A DNA stretch of 32,513 nt from an uncultured Clostridia bacterium (GCA_948875265.1 CAQRYF010000015.1:1-32513); one strand, 5' to 3'. Shown: positions 6,684 through 14,386, numbered from the stretch's first letter. The notes: generated by a model from the letters alone, not told the origin. Made by a program: numbers and translations.

Positions 6684-6713
6684 TTAGTAAGTTAGTGGTA
6701 ACAATGTTAATAG

Positions 6714-8012
6714 TTATCTTATGATTGTATCTTCATTCCTTGGACCGATTCCAATAATACTAACAGGAGTTTGAGTAAATTCTTCGATAAATTCTACAAA
6801 TTCCTGAGCTTTCTTTGGAAGGTCTTCAAAAGACTTACAACCTTCTGGGATTTCCCATCCACCATTAAAAGTTTTTTCATATAATGGAGTTGGGATTTCT
6901 TTTGTTACTGATATATCATCTGGATAATAAGTGATTTTTTCACCTTGATAAATATAAGCAGTACATATATAAATGCATCCTATTTCTTTACCAATAAGGC
7001 CGATAGTATCCAAATGATTTAAGCATAGGTCTGTATACCCACGCAAGGGATTAATAGGTACTAAATCCAAGTAGCCACAGTCACGAGGTCTACCAGTTGT
7101 AGTTCCATACTCATGCCCAAGTCTTCTAATTGTATCTCCAGCATCATTATTTTGAATAGTTGGAAATGGACCATTACCAACTCTAGAACAATAAGCCTTT
7201 ACAGTTGCAATTATCTTATTTGCAAATTTAGGTCCTATGCCTGCTCCTGAAAGAGTTCCCGAAGGATTGCAATATGAACTAGTACAATAAGGACTATCGC
7301 CAACTTCCAAATCCAACCTATCTGCTTGAGCACCTTCGATAACAACTTTTTTGCCATCTCTAATAGCCGGCCAGAGAACTAAGTCAGGATTTCCAATAAA
7401 TTTTCCAAGATTTCTCTTTGCTTCCATGCAATATTCATAGATTTCCTCAACTGAATATGTTAATCCAGCTTTACGAAATTCTTCTTCACGATTTTTTAAA
7501 TTGAGTTTAATCAGTTCGATTAAATCTTTCTCATCTCTAAAAACATCATGCATTCTAAGAGAAAATCTATCAGATTTGAAAGAATAACAAGGACCAATTC
7601 CTCTATTTGTTGTACCAATTTTTTGATTGCCACGTTTTCTTTCTTGTATTCCATCTAAATCAATGTGATATGGTAATATCATATTAGCAGAACCAGAAAT
7701 TAAAAGCTTTTCAGGTGTAATGTCTACATATTTAGAAAGCATCTGAATCTCTTCATATAAAATAACTGGATTTATAACTACTCCATTACAAATGACTGCA
7801 GTTGTTTGTGGCCAAATAATACCACTTGGAATTAGATGTAAGGGGATTTTCTCGCCCTTAAAATATACTGTATGACCAGCATTGTCACCACCAGTTGTCC
7901 GCAAGACTAAGTGTGCATCTTGGGATTCAAAAAAAGCAGCTCTGCCTTTTCCTTCATCGCCCCAATAAGCGCCTAAAATCTCGACAACACATGGATTGAA
8001 ATTTCTTTCCAT
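6714..8012 (-). CDS. purA: Adenylosuccinate synthetase (divergent PurA)
   Basis: Converts IMP, aspartate and GTP to adenylosuccinate, the first committed step to AMP. The GTP-binding motif WGDEGKG is present with catalytic Asp19, and GHTV supplies His47. GTTNRGIGP, EYGTTTGRPRDCGYLD and the C-terminal IGIGPRNEDTI are also recognisable. The 432-residue length is normal. Several stretches differ from standard PurA: GAYWGDEGKGR in place of the usual GxQWGDEGKGK, and EGAQADRLDLEVGD in place of the usual EGAQG segment. AGGAGG precedes the start. No other purine gene is nearby. Confidence 0.88.
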   Translation of the reverse strand: MERNFNPCVVEILGAYWGDEGKGRAAFFESQDAHLVLRTTGGDNAGHTVYFKGEKIPLHLIPSGIIWPQTTAVICNGVVINPVILYEEIQMLSKYVDITPEKLLISGSANMILPYHIDLDGIQERKRGNQKIGTTNRGIGPCYSFKSDRFSLRMHDVFRDEKDLIELIKLNLKNREEEFRKAGLTYSVEEIYEYCMEAKRNLGKFIGNPDLVLWPAIRDGKKVVIEGAQADRLDLEVGDSPYCTSSYCNPSGTLSGAGIGPKFANKIIATVKAYCSRVGNGPFPTIQNNDAGDTIRRLGHEYGTTTGRPRDCGYLDLVPINPLRGYTDLCLNHLDTIGLIGKEIGCIYICTAYIYQGEKITYYPDDISVTKEIPTPLYEKTFNGGWEIPEGCKSFEDLPKKAQEFVEFIEEFTQTPVSIIGIGPRNEDTIIR

Positions 8013-8073
8013 ATTTACCTCCTATGTTGCTTAAAAAAATATTTTTAAGTTACCTCTAAAACTTACTGATGAC

Positions 8074-8102
8074 ATTATATCATATTTACATAATCAAATC
8101 AA
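8074..8102 (-). promoter_or_regulatory. Promoter of purA
   Basis: On the minus strand TTGATT (8102-8097) and TATAAT (8079-8074) are 17 bases apart. The leader of about 55 bases is too short for a purine riboswitch. Confidence 0.7.
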
Positions 8103-8121
8103 TTAAATATGTTTATATTAC

Positions 8122-8152
8122 AAAAAAGAAACAGTAATCATTACTGCTTCTT
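8122..8152 (-). terminator. Terminator of serS
   Basis: Read on the minus strand, AAGAAGCAGTAA pairs with TTACTGTTTCTT (one G-U) and runs into T residues, directly after the serS stop codon. Confidence 0.8.
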
Positions 8153-8157
8153 AAATA

Positions 8158-9444
8158 TTATTTTTTTATTTGTATTTTCTCTAATCCACCCATATAAGGC
8201 CTTAAAACTTCAGGAACAATAACACTTCCATCAGGTTGATAGTTATTTTCCATTATAGAAATTAACATACGAGGAGGTGCAACTACAGTGTTGTTTAAAG
8301 TATGTGCAAAGTAGTTTCCGTTTTCACCTTTAATTCTAATACCAAGTCTACGTGCTTGTGCATCTGTTAAGTTTGAACAACTTCCAACTTCAAAATATTT
8401 TTGTTGTCTAGGGCTCCATGCTTCAACATCACAAGATTTTGCTTTTAAATCTGCTAAATCACCGCTACAACATTCTAAAGTCCTTACAGGAATATTCATA
8501 CTTCTAAAGAATTCAACTGTATATGACCACATTTTATCATACCATTCCCAAGAATCTTCTGGTTCACAAACAACAATCATTTCTTGTTTTTCAAATTGAT
8601 GAATTCTATAAACACCACGTTCTTCTATACCATGAGCACCTTTTTCTTTTCTAAAGCATGGAGAATATGAAGTCATTGAATATGGCATATCTTCCTTTTT
8701 TAGAATTTGGTCTTTAAATTTACCAATCATAGAATGTTCAGAAGTACCAATTAAGTATAAATCCTCACCTTCAATTTTATACATCATTGCATCCATTTCT
8801 TCAAAACTCATAACACCTGTTACTACATCAGATCTTATCATATAAGGTGGGATACAATATGTAAATCCTTTATTAATCATAAAATCTCTAGCATAAGTTA
8901 AAACTGCTGAATGAAGCCTTGCAACATCACCCATTAAATAATAAAATCCTTGTCCTGCAACACGTCTAGCACTATCTAAATCAAGACCACCTAGATTTTC
9001 TAGAATTTCACCATGGAAAGGAATATCATAATCTGGAACTATAGGTTCACCATATTTTTGAATTTCAACGTTTTTACTATCATCTTCTCCTATAGGGACA
9101 GATTCATGCATTATATTTGGTATTTTCATCATTCTTGACTTAATTTCTTCTGAATACTGAGTTTCTAACTTTTCATTTTCTTCAAGCTTAGAATTTATTT
9201 CACCGACTTTAGTTTTTATAGCTTCTGCTTCATCTTTTCTTCCTGATTTCATAAGCTCACCAATTTGAGAACTTAAAGACTTTCTATCAGCTCTTAAATT
9301 ATCACCATTTAATTTAGCCTCTCTATTTTTTATATCAAGCTCTATAACTTCATCAACTAGATTTAGTTTATAGTCTTGAAATTTTTTCTTGATATTTTCT
9401 TTAACAATATCAGGATTTTCCTTTAAAAATTTAATATCTATCAT
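8158..9444 (-). CDS. serS: Seryl-tRNA synthetase
   Basis: Class II synthetase charging tRNA-Ser (and tRNA-Sec). The N-terminal coiled-coil arm that grips the tRNA long arm covers about residues 1-110. The core has TSEHSMIGKF, motif 2 (FRKEKGAHGIEERGVYRIHQ) and motif 3 (LNNTVVAPPRMLISIMEN). The 428 residues fit the family. Motif 3 NNTVVAPPR differs from the textbook NGSGLAxxR form, marking a divergent clostridial type. Its ribosome binding site lies immediately next to a REP-like repeat arm in the leader. No T-box is visible. Confidence 0.93.
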   Translation of the reverse strand: MIDIKFLKENPDIVKENIKKKFQDYKLNLVDEVIELDIKNREAKLNGDNLRADRKSLSSQIGELMKSGRKDEAEAIKTKVGEINSKLEENEKLETQYSEEIKSRMMKIPNIMHESVPIGEDDSKNVEIQKYGEPIVPDYDIPFHGEILENLGGLDLDSARRVAGQGFYYLMGDVARLHSAVLTYARDFMINKGFTYCIPPYMIRSDVVTGVMSFEEMDAMMYKIEGEDLYLIGTSEHSMIGKFKDQILKKEDMPYSMTSYSPCFRKEKGAHGIEERGVYRIHQFEKQEMIVVCEPEDSWEWYDKMWSYTVEFFRSMNIPVRTLECCSGDLADLKAKSCDVEAWSPRQQKYFEVGSCSNLTDAQARRLGIRIKGENGNYFAHTLNNTVVAPPRMLISIMENNYQPDGSVIVPEVLRPYMGGLEKIQIKK

Positions 9445-9455
9445 TTTCTACCTCC

Positions 9456-9501
9456 ATGTCCAATTGGGGACGTTTCTTAATAGGACATCATGTCCAATTG
9501 A
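9456..9501. repeat. REP-like repeat arm in the serS leader
   Basis: Positions 9456-9488 (TGTCC, then GGGGACGTTTCTTAATAGGACAT) match the 36-bp arms of the repeat at 27213-27361 with about three mismatches. A second TGTCCAATTG follows at 9490-9499. It lies directly beside the serS ribosome binding site, in the transcribed leader. Confidence 0.75.
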
Positions 9502-9568
9502 AAGTCAATTTCCAATTAATTAGTTTAAATAATTTTTTTCTATATTTTGTACGTTTAAAATTGTTAAC

Positions 9569-9597
9569 ATTATACAGCATTTTCTAATAAATGGCAA
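9569..9597 (-). promoter_or_regulatory. Promoter of serS
   Basis: On the minus strand TTGCCA (9597-9592) and TATAAT (9574-9569) are 17 bases apart. The leader of about 115 bases contains the repeat arm. Confidence 0.65.
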
Positions 9598-9648
9598 CTA
9601 AATAGGGTAAAATAAAAGAAAAACTAATAAGAAAGAGGTTAAATATAA

Positions 9649-10497
9649 ATGTTAATAGAAAGTTTAAAGTTTATAATATATTCTGCAATAATAGTAGTTA
9701 TATCAAAATATATATTAGTTACTACATTAAGGAAACTTGCTGAAACATTAAATTTAAAACCTAAAACTGTTGGAGATATTGCAGGATATGCTACTTCAAT
9801 GCCAGAATTGTTAACAATAGGAGTATCAAGTTTAAATGGATTAATAGGAGCAAGTATTATTAATGTTCTAAGTTCTAATTTAATTAATTTAATTCAATAT
9901 TTAGCTTCAATAATATTAAATAAAAATATTAAGGCATTTAATAATAAGGCAATAAAAATAGATGTTATTTTGGTAATTATAACAATTATCTTACCTATTA
10001 TATTAATAACAATTAATATAGAAGTTAACTTAGGAATTGTACCAATATTTATAATAATTTATTTATTATTTAGATTTTTAAATAATAATGCACATAAATT
10101 ATATTTAAAAAAGGAAGATAAAATATTAGAAAGTCAAATTGAAAAAGAAGAAAAATGGGAAAGAGGAAATAAGAAGAAAACAATTAAATATACAATTTAT
10201 TTAATCATAACTGGGATATTATTATTTTTTATTGGAAATTTACTTGGAAATACTTTAGAAAATTTATGTAATATATTTAATATTTCACAAACTATAATAG
10301 GGATATTATTAGGATTTATAACAAGCATCCCAGAATTAATTACATTTTTTGAAGCACAAAAACATTATAAAAAAAGTAAAAAACAGGATGATATATTAGG
10401 TGTAGTAGAGGCAACAAATAATTTATTAACATCTAATATTTTAAATCTATTCATAATACAATCTATTGGAATTATAATATATAGTATATTTACATGA
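9649..10497 (+). CDS. Sodium/calcium exchanger-family membrane protein
   Basis: A 282-residue integral membrane protein with the two inverted halves of the CaCA superfamily. The first half has GYATSMPELL followed by SSNLIN, the second GFITSIPELI followed by TSNILN; these correspond to the ion-binding alpha-1 and alpha-2 repeats (G-x-x-TS-x-PEL and SN-x-x-N). About eight to ten hydrophobic segments are visible with a charged loop near residues 150-180. The expected role is Ca2+ (or other cation)/Na+ antiport. It is shorter than YrbG-type proteins (about 320) and divergent. It is divergently placed from serS, with a weak GAGG ribosome binding site. Confidence 0.75.
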   Translation: MLIESLKFIIYSAIIVVISKYILVTTLRKLAETLNLKPKTVGDIAGYATSMPELLTIGVSSLNGLIGASIINVLSSNLINLIQYLASIILNKNIKAFNNKAIKIDVILVIITIILPIILITINIEVNLGIVPIFIIIYLLFRFLNNNAHKLYLKKEDKILESQIEKEEKWERGNKKKTIKYTIYLIITGILLFFIGNLLGNTLENLCNIFNISQTIIGILLGFITSIPELITFFEAQKHYKKSKKQDDILGVVEATNNLLTSNILNLFIIQSIGIIIYSIFT

Positions 10498-10524
10498 GAT
10501 AAGAAATAAAATGAGAAAAAATGC

Positions 10525-10554
10525 TTGACAAGATAAGAGAATATATAGTATAAT
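10525..10554 (+). promoter_or_regulatory. Promoter of infC-rpmI-rplT
   Basis: TTGACA (10525-10530) and TATAAT (10549-10554) are 18 bases apart. Confidence 0.75.
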
Positions 10555-10560
10555 AATAAA

Positions 10561-10690
10561 CGTTACAAGAAGAAGTAATCACTTCTCACCTTATCCAAAT
10601 AAGGAAAAAGGTTGGAAATTGAATAATTTTAGCATTTCTATGTGCTAATTTTATTTTGATGATTGGCTTGTAACAAAAGTCAATTTTTTT
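10561..10690 (+). ncRNA. L20-type autoregulatory leader of infC-rpmI-rplT
   Basis: The leader has a terminator immediately before the infC ribosome binding site: ATTGGCTT (10662-10669) pairs with AAGTCAAT (ending 10684), followed by seven T. GTTACAAG (10562-10569) is fully complementary to CTTGTAAC (10667-10674) in that terminator, a long-range antiterminator pairing. Such a layout in front of infC is known in Firmicutes as the L20 leader, where excess L20 protein promotes termination. An extra hairpin TTAGCA/TGCTAA lies near 10629-10648. Confidence 0.75.
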
Positions 10691-10706
10691 ATTGGAGGTG
10701 TTTTTT

Positions 10707-11222
10707 ATAAAACAAGAATTACCAATCAACAGACAAATAAGAGCTAAAGAAGTTCAATTAATCGGAGAAAATGGAGAAAAATTAGGAGTTATTCCTTTTA
10801 ATGAGGCTTTAGAAAAAGCAGGAGAAAAAAGCTTGGATTTAGTTTTAGTTGCACCAAATTCAAATCCACCAGTTTGTAAAATAATGAACTATGGAAAATA
10901 TAAATTTGAGCAAGCTAAAAAAGAAAAAGAAGCTAAGAAAAAACAAAAAGTTCTTGAAATAAAAGAACTAAGAGTTACTCCAAATATCGAAGAACATGAC
11001 TTTGGGTTTAAATCAAAAAACGCTAGAAAGTTTTTAAATGATGGAAACAAAGTTAAAATAACTGTAAGATTTAGGGGAAGAGAAGTTAACAATTCAAAAG
11101 CAGGAGAAGCAGTACTAAATAAATTTATAGAAGCTTTAGAAGATGTTGCAGTAGTAGAAAAACAACCTAAATTAGAAGGTAGAAATATGTTTACAATTTT
11201 AGCTAAAAAAGCAGATAAATAA
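10707..11222 (+). CDS. infC: Translation initiation factor IF-3, starting at AUA
   Basis: IF-3 binds the 30S subunit, prevents subunit joining and proofreads start codons. The 171 residues show the N-domain (INRQIRAKEVQLIGENGEKLG), the Lys-rich linker and the C-domain (KELRVTPNIEEHDFGFK, FRGREV). No ATG, GTG or TTG fits: an in-frame TTG at 10692 overlaps the ribosome binding site GGAGGTG (10694-10700). The codon at correct spacing, and matching the usual N-terminus, is ATA at 10707. Rare start codons allow IF-3 to repress its own synthesis, as with AUU in Escherichia coli infC. It is followed by rpmI and rplT. Confidence 0.92.
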   Translation: MKQELPINRQIRAKEVQLIGENGEKLGVIPFNEALEKAGEKSLDLVLVAPNSNPPVCKIMNYGKYKFEQAKKEKEAKKKQKVLEIKELRVTPNIEEHDFGFKSKNARKFLNDGNKVKITVRFRGREVNNSKAGEAVLNKFIEALEDVAVVEKQPKLEGRNMFTILAKKADK

Positions 11223-11262
11223 TCTGTAAATAATAATAACAAATCGAAAGGAGTTAAAAATT

Positions 11263-11466
11263 ATGCCAAAATTAAAAACAAATAAAGCTGCTAAAAAAAG
11301 ATATTCTTTAACAGCTACAGGAAAAGTAAAAAGAACAAAATCAAACAGAAGACACTTATTAGCTAATAAAACAAAAAGACAAAAGAAATCAGGAAAGATT
11401 CAAAATGCTTATGCTGATAAGACTTGTGAAAATACAATTAAAAAACTATTACCATATGGTAATTAA
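11263..11466 (+). CDS. rpmI: Ribosomal protein L35
   Basis: The 67-residue basic protein matches bL35: MPKLKTNKAAKKRY at the start, then TATGKVKR and the RRHLLANKTKRQKK segment. AAAGGAG precedes the ATG. It lies between infC and rplT in the conserved order, controlled through the L20 leader. Confidence 0.96.
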   Translation: MPKLKTNKAAKKRYSLTATGKVKRTKSNRRHLLANKTKRQKKSGKIQNAYADKTCENTIKKLLPYGN

Positions 11467-11500
11467 TCATTAAAAATAGAGATAGGAAGGTGAAAAATAA

Positions 11501-11851
11501 ATGGCAAGAGTAAAAACAGCAAGAACAACAAGAGCAAGACATAAAAAAATATTAAAACAAGCAAAAGGTTATTATGGAGCAAAAAGCTATAGATTTAGAA
11601 ATGCTAATCAAGCGGTTATGAAATCATTAGCTTATGCATATGTAGGAAGAAAAGATAAAAAGAGTAATTTTAGAAAATTATGGATAGCAAGAATTAATGC
11701 AGCTGCAAGAATGAATGGAACAACTTACAGCAAAATGATAGCAGGATTAAAAAAAGCTAATGTAACAATAAATAGAAAAATGTTAGCTGAAATTGCTATA
11801 TCAGATCCAAAAGCATTTACTGAAATTGCAGAAATAGCAAAAAAAGCATAA
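11501..11851 (+). CDS. rplT: Ribosomal protein L20
   Basis: bL20, 116 residues, binds 23S rRNA early in 50S assembly and is the expected repressor of its own operon through the leader upstream of infC. Recognisable segments are RARHKKILKQAKGYYG, RKLWIARINAAAR and the C-terminal Ala/Ile/Lys-rich domain. AGGAAGG precedes the ATG. A strong terminator follows, closing the operon. Confidence 0.96.
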   Translation: MARVKTARTTRARHKKILKQAKGYYGAKSYRFRNANQAVMKSLAYAYVGRKDKKSNFRKLWIARINAAARMNGTTYSKMIAGLKKANVTINRKMLAEIAISDPKAFTEIAEIAKKA

Positions 11852-11859
11852 ATATTATC

Positions 11860-11887
11860 GAATAGTAGAAATACTATTCTTTTTTTA
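11860..11887 (+). terminator. Terminator of infC-rpmI-rplT
   Basis: GAATAGTA and TACTATTC form a perfect 8-bp stem with a GAAA loop, followed by seven T. Confidence 0.9.
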
Positions 11888-11935
11888 TAAATTTATATAA
11901 ATGTACAAGAAAAGACAAAAATTTACAGTTTTATA

Positions 11936-11964
11936 TTGACATTTAATAATTATGCATATATAAT
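11936..11964 (+). promoter_or_regulatory. Consensus promoter of the leader RNA/ATPase unit
   Basis: TTGACA (11936-11941) and TATAAT (11959-11964), both perfect consensus hexamers, are 17 bases apart: the strongest promoter in the window by sequence. Confidence 0.85.
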
Positions 11965-11970
11965 TACATC

Positions 11971-12110
11971 AAGATTGGGTATAGTACCTTGTCTATAAGT
12001 TCAAATTATATATTGTAATAAACACTAAAGCAGGAGCTTTTTAGGGTTCTTTATGCTTTGTAATGGAACTTATAAATGGGGTCTATCTAATTTTAGATAG
12101 ATTTTTTTTA
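11971..12110 (+). ncRNA. Structured leader or stand-alone small RNA with terminator/antiterminator choice
   Basis: TATAAGTTC (11994-12002) pairs perfectly with GAACTTATA (12065-12073). ATAG and ACCTT (11981-11990) pair with GGGGT and CTAT (12078-12086) just outside, giving a long rod. An apical AAAGCA/TGCTTT stem is also possible. The 3' end is a strong terminator: TCTATCTAA pairs with TAGATAGA (12082-12099), then a run of T. CTAT at 12083-12086 is shared by the rod and the terminator, so the two folds compete. It ends 8-10 bases before the ATPase ribosome binding site. It may be an attenuator, or a 6S-like RNA; I match it to no known class. Confidence 0.55.
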
Positions 12111-12130
12111 TTTAGAAGGAGGGTTTCATT

Positions 12131-13639
12131 ATGGAACGAAATTTAATTAAAAGTAATGATTTTGAACTATTTAGTTCAGAAAATGAGCCAAATGCAGGTA
12201 TACTAATATATGCGCTTCAACACCTGGGTTATCAAAATGATGTTGCGATATGTGATATCATAGATAATTCCATTGATGCTGGAGCAACTAAAATACAAAT
12301 CATTATTGATAAAGAAAGTATTATGATAATTGATGATGGTTGTGGAATGGGAATGAAAATATTAGATGAGGCATTGAAATTAGGATCTAAAGTTATAAGG
12401 GAAGATAATGCTTGTTTAGGGAAGTTCGGAATGGGATTAAGTACAGCATCTATATCAATAGGAAATAGAACAACAGTAATAACTAAAGAATCCAAATCTG
12501 ACAAATACTTAAAAAGTAGTGTTGATGTCAATATTGTAAAACTAACAAACAAATTTGTTAAATACATAGGAGAAGCTAATAATAAAGATATAGATTTATT
12601 TAATAAAAGAATAAATGGAACTAGTGGAACTATAATAATATTAGAAGAATGTATAGGAATAAAAAACAAAAATATAAATCAATTTGCCAATAAAATGAAA
12701 ACAGTTATTGCAAGAGTATATAGGAAATTTATGAATAAAATTGACTTCTATGTAAATGACTCAAAAATAGAAATAGAAGATCCTTTATGGTTAGAGGACA
12801 GAGAAACTCAAATATATAGTGATGATGATTATGAAATAAAATGGAAAGACAGAAATGGGATTGAAAAAAAATCAACTGTTAATGTAAAAATGGTATTGTT
12901 ACCTATGATACCAAAAGACGAAGCAAGACAAAAGAAAATTAATATTCCAAACCAAGGATTTTCTATTTTAAGAAATAGTAGAGAAATAGCCTTTGGGTAT
13001 ATGCCTAAATGGATTACCAAACATAATAAATATAATAGATTTAGAGGGGAAATATCATTTCAATCAGAAATGGATGAAGCAATGGGAGTAGACTTTACAA
13101 AAAATGGAATAGATATGATTGACTCTGTTAACGATATATTACAACAATATTTAAAAGTTCAAATAATTGCTATAGGTAATAAAGCACAAAATGAAATTGT
13201 AAAAACTGTAAATAGTGATATTAGCCATGAAGACGCAGAAAGAGCAATTACTACTAAATCAAATGTATTAATTACTCCTAAAGAAGAAAAAAGTGAATAT
13301 AACTATGAAGAAGAAACTAGTCAAGAAGAACATACACAACAAAATCAAAAAGTAAAAGTGAAATTTATAACTGTATCAGCAGGAAGATCAGGAAATATAT
13401 TTAGTGCATACTTAAAAGGAAAAACTACAGTAATAGAATGGAATATAGATCATCCATTTTATGAAAGATTTGTTGTATTAAATAAAGACAATGCTGGACT
13501 TGTATCAGCAGTTGATTATTTAATTTATTCTATAGCATCTTCACAATTAAAAGTCCTTGGAGAAGATAATAATAAAGCAGAAATAATAGATCAATTAATA
13601 TCTGTTATGAGTAATAATATGAGAGCTCTATTAAGCTAG
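12131..13639 (+). CDS. GHKL (MORC/Hsp90-like) ATPase
   Basis: The N-terminal 200 residues carry the GHKL ATP-binding fold: N-box DIIDNSIDAGA (42-52), DDGCGMG (68-74) and the lid GKFGMGLSTA (97-106). The usual catalytic Glu position holds Asp42. A middle domain of about 200-370 follows, as in MORC/HATPase_c_3 proteins, then an acidic linker (about 390-415) and a C-terminal domain (about 418-502) with KVKFITVSAGR. No membrane segment is seen. AGGAGG precedes the start. The next gene begins 13 bases downstream and encodes a membrane partner. Related bacterial ATPases occur in DNA repair and phage-defence settings; the role here is unknown. Confidence 0.8.
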   Translation: MERNLIKSNDFELFSSENEPNAGILIYALQHLGYQNDVAICDIIDNSIDAGATKIQIIIDKESIMIIDDGCGMGMKILDEALKLGSKVIREDNACLGKFGMGLSTASISIGNRTTVITKESKSDKYLKSSVDVNIVKLTNKFVKYIGEANNKDIDLFNKRINGTSGTIIILEECIGIKNKNINQFANKMKTVIARVYRKFMNKIDFYVNDSKIEIEDPLWLEDRETQIYSDDDYEIKWKDRNGIEKKSTVNVKMVLLPMIPKDEARQKKINIPNQGFSILRNSREIAFGYMPKWITKHNKYNRFRGEISFQSEMDEAMGVDFTKNGIDMIDSVNDILQQYLKVQIIAIGNKAQNEIVKTVNSDISHEDAERAITTKSNVLITPKEEKSEYNYEEETSQEEHTQQNQKVKVKFITVSAGRSGNIFSAYLKGKTTVIEWNIDHPFYERFVVLNKDNAGLVSAVDYLIYSIASSQLKVLGEDNNKAEIIDQLISVMSNNMRALLS

Positions 13640-13652
13640 AAAAGAGGGGATT

Positions 13653-13910
13653 ATGGACATGCTAGAAAAAATAGGAAACAATCCTTTAATTGTATCAATA
13701 ATCACATTAATAGTTGGCACCATAATTGGAATAATAGGATATTTGTTAAAAAAAGTTATTGATGATAAAGGGAAAAATGAAAAAATAAAAAGCAACAACC
13801 AACAAAACAATATAATACAAAATTTTAATTCAGGGATAACATATAAAGAAGCAAGACAAATTGCAGAAGAAGTAGTAGAAAACAAATTAAATACAATAGA
13901 TAAAAAATAA
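13653..13910 (+). CDS. Small one-helix membrane protein paired with the GHKL ATPase
   Basis: The 85-residue protein has a short N-terminus, one membrane helix (about residues 12-36, LIVSIITLIVGTIIGIIGYLL), a basic linker, an Asn/Gln-rich stretch (NNQQNNIIQNFNSG) and a C-terminal helix (ITYKEARQIAEEVVENKL). The form GITYxEARxIAxxV resembles a short helical motif I associate with the tails of various bacterial conflict or signalling proteins, though I cannot name a family. AGAGGGG precedes the ATG. Thirteen bases separate it from the ATPase, so they are surely co-transcribed. A perfect palindrome follows its stop codon. Confidence 0.7.
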   Translation: MDMLEKIGNNPLIVSIITLIVGTIIGIIGYLLKKVIDDKGKNEKIKSNNQQNNIIQNFNSGITYKEARQIAEEVVENKLNTIDKK

Positions 13911-13913
13911 CGA

Positions 13914-13965
13914 TTTGGGGTCGGGTCTTAAAATGTTAATCAACATTTTAAGACCCGACCCCAAA
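13914..13965. repeat. Perfect 24-bp palindrome (REP-like/terminator-like)
   Basis: 13914-13937 and 13942-13965 are exact reverse complements around the loop AATC; each arm carries TTTGGGGTCGGGTCTT. There is no T-run, so it is not a classic terminator, though such a stable stem may protect or end transcripts from both sides. A shorter relative lies at 14387-14413. Confidence 0.9.
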
Positions 13966-13972
13966 AAGAAAA

Positions 13973-14367
13973 TTATTGTTTTTTCATTTTTGGTTTGGAA
14001 ATTAATGCTGCAAGATATCCGAAAGAATACTGCTGCTGCAATTCCACCGGCAGCTGCTTTTACACCACCAGTAAAGCAACCTACTAATCCACTTTGGTGT
14101 ACTCCTTCAATAGCACCTTTTGCTAAGTTATATCCGAATCCTGTAAGAGGAACAGTTGCACCAGCACCAGCAAAATCAACCAAATATTGATATATTCCTA
14201 ATCCTCCAAGTACAGCACCAGTAGTAACAAATATAACTAAGATTCTAGCTGGTGTTAATTTTGTTTTGTCTATTAATATTTGACCAACGATACAAATAAG
14301 ACCGCCCTACTACGAAACATCTTAATAACATCATCCAATCAAAAACATTTGCCCAATTTATATCCAT
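13973..14367 (-). pseudogene. spoVAE: spoVAE, disrupted by two single-base insertions
   Basis: Read on the minus strand from ATG 14367 (preceded by AAGGTGA), the frame begins MDINWANVFDWMMLLRCFVV, and then an extra G in the GGG at 14305-14307 shifts it. Removing it restores GGLICIVGQILIDKTKLTPA and a long SpoVAE core (AGAGATVPLTGFGYNLAKG). A second extra base near 14022-14025 shifts the end; removing it gives FFGYLAALISKPKMKKQ and a stop. The repaired product would be about 130 residues, normal for SpoVAE, a membrane component of the dipicolinic acid channel. It lies downstream of spoVAC and spoVAD as in other genomes. Sequencing error is an alternative. Confidence 0.85.
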
Positions 14368-14386
14368 ATTAATTCACCTTCCTATA

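Noticed and set aside
8013..8157. Purine riboswitch upstream of purA
   Set aside because: The leader from the predicted start is only about 55 bases and lacks the paired loop motifs.
13914..13965. Perfect palindrome as a CRISPR or attachment-site unit
   Set aside because: It is a single copy with no spacers and no integrase; it fits a REP-like hairpin with a relative at 14387.
13915..14190. Plus-strand 91-codon frame after the ATPase partner gene
   Set aside because: It starts inside the perfect palindrome and then reads antisense to the clear, though frameshifted, spoVAE sequence.
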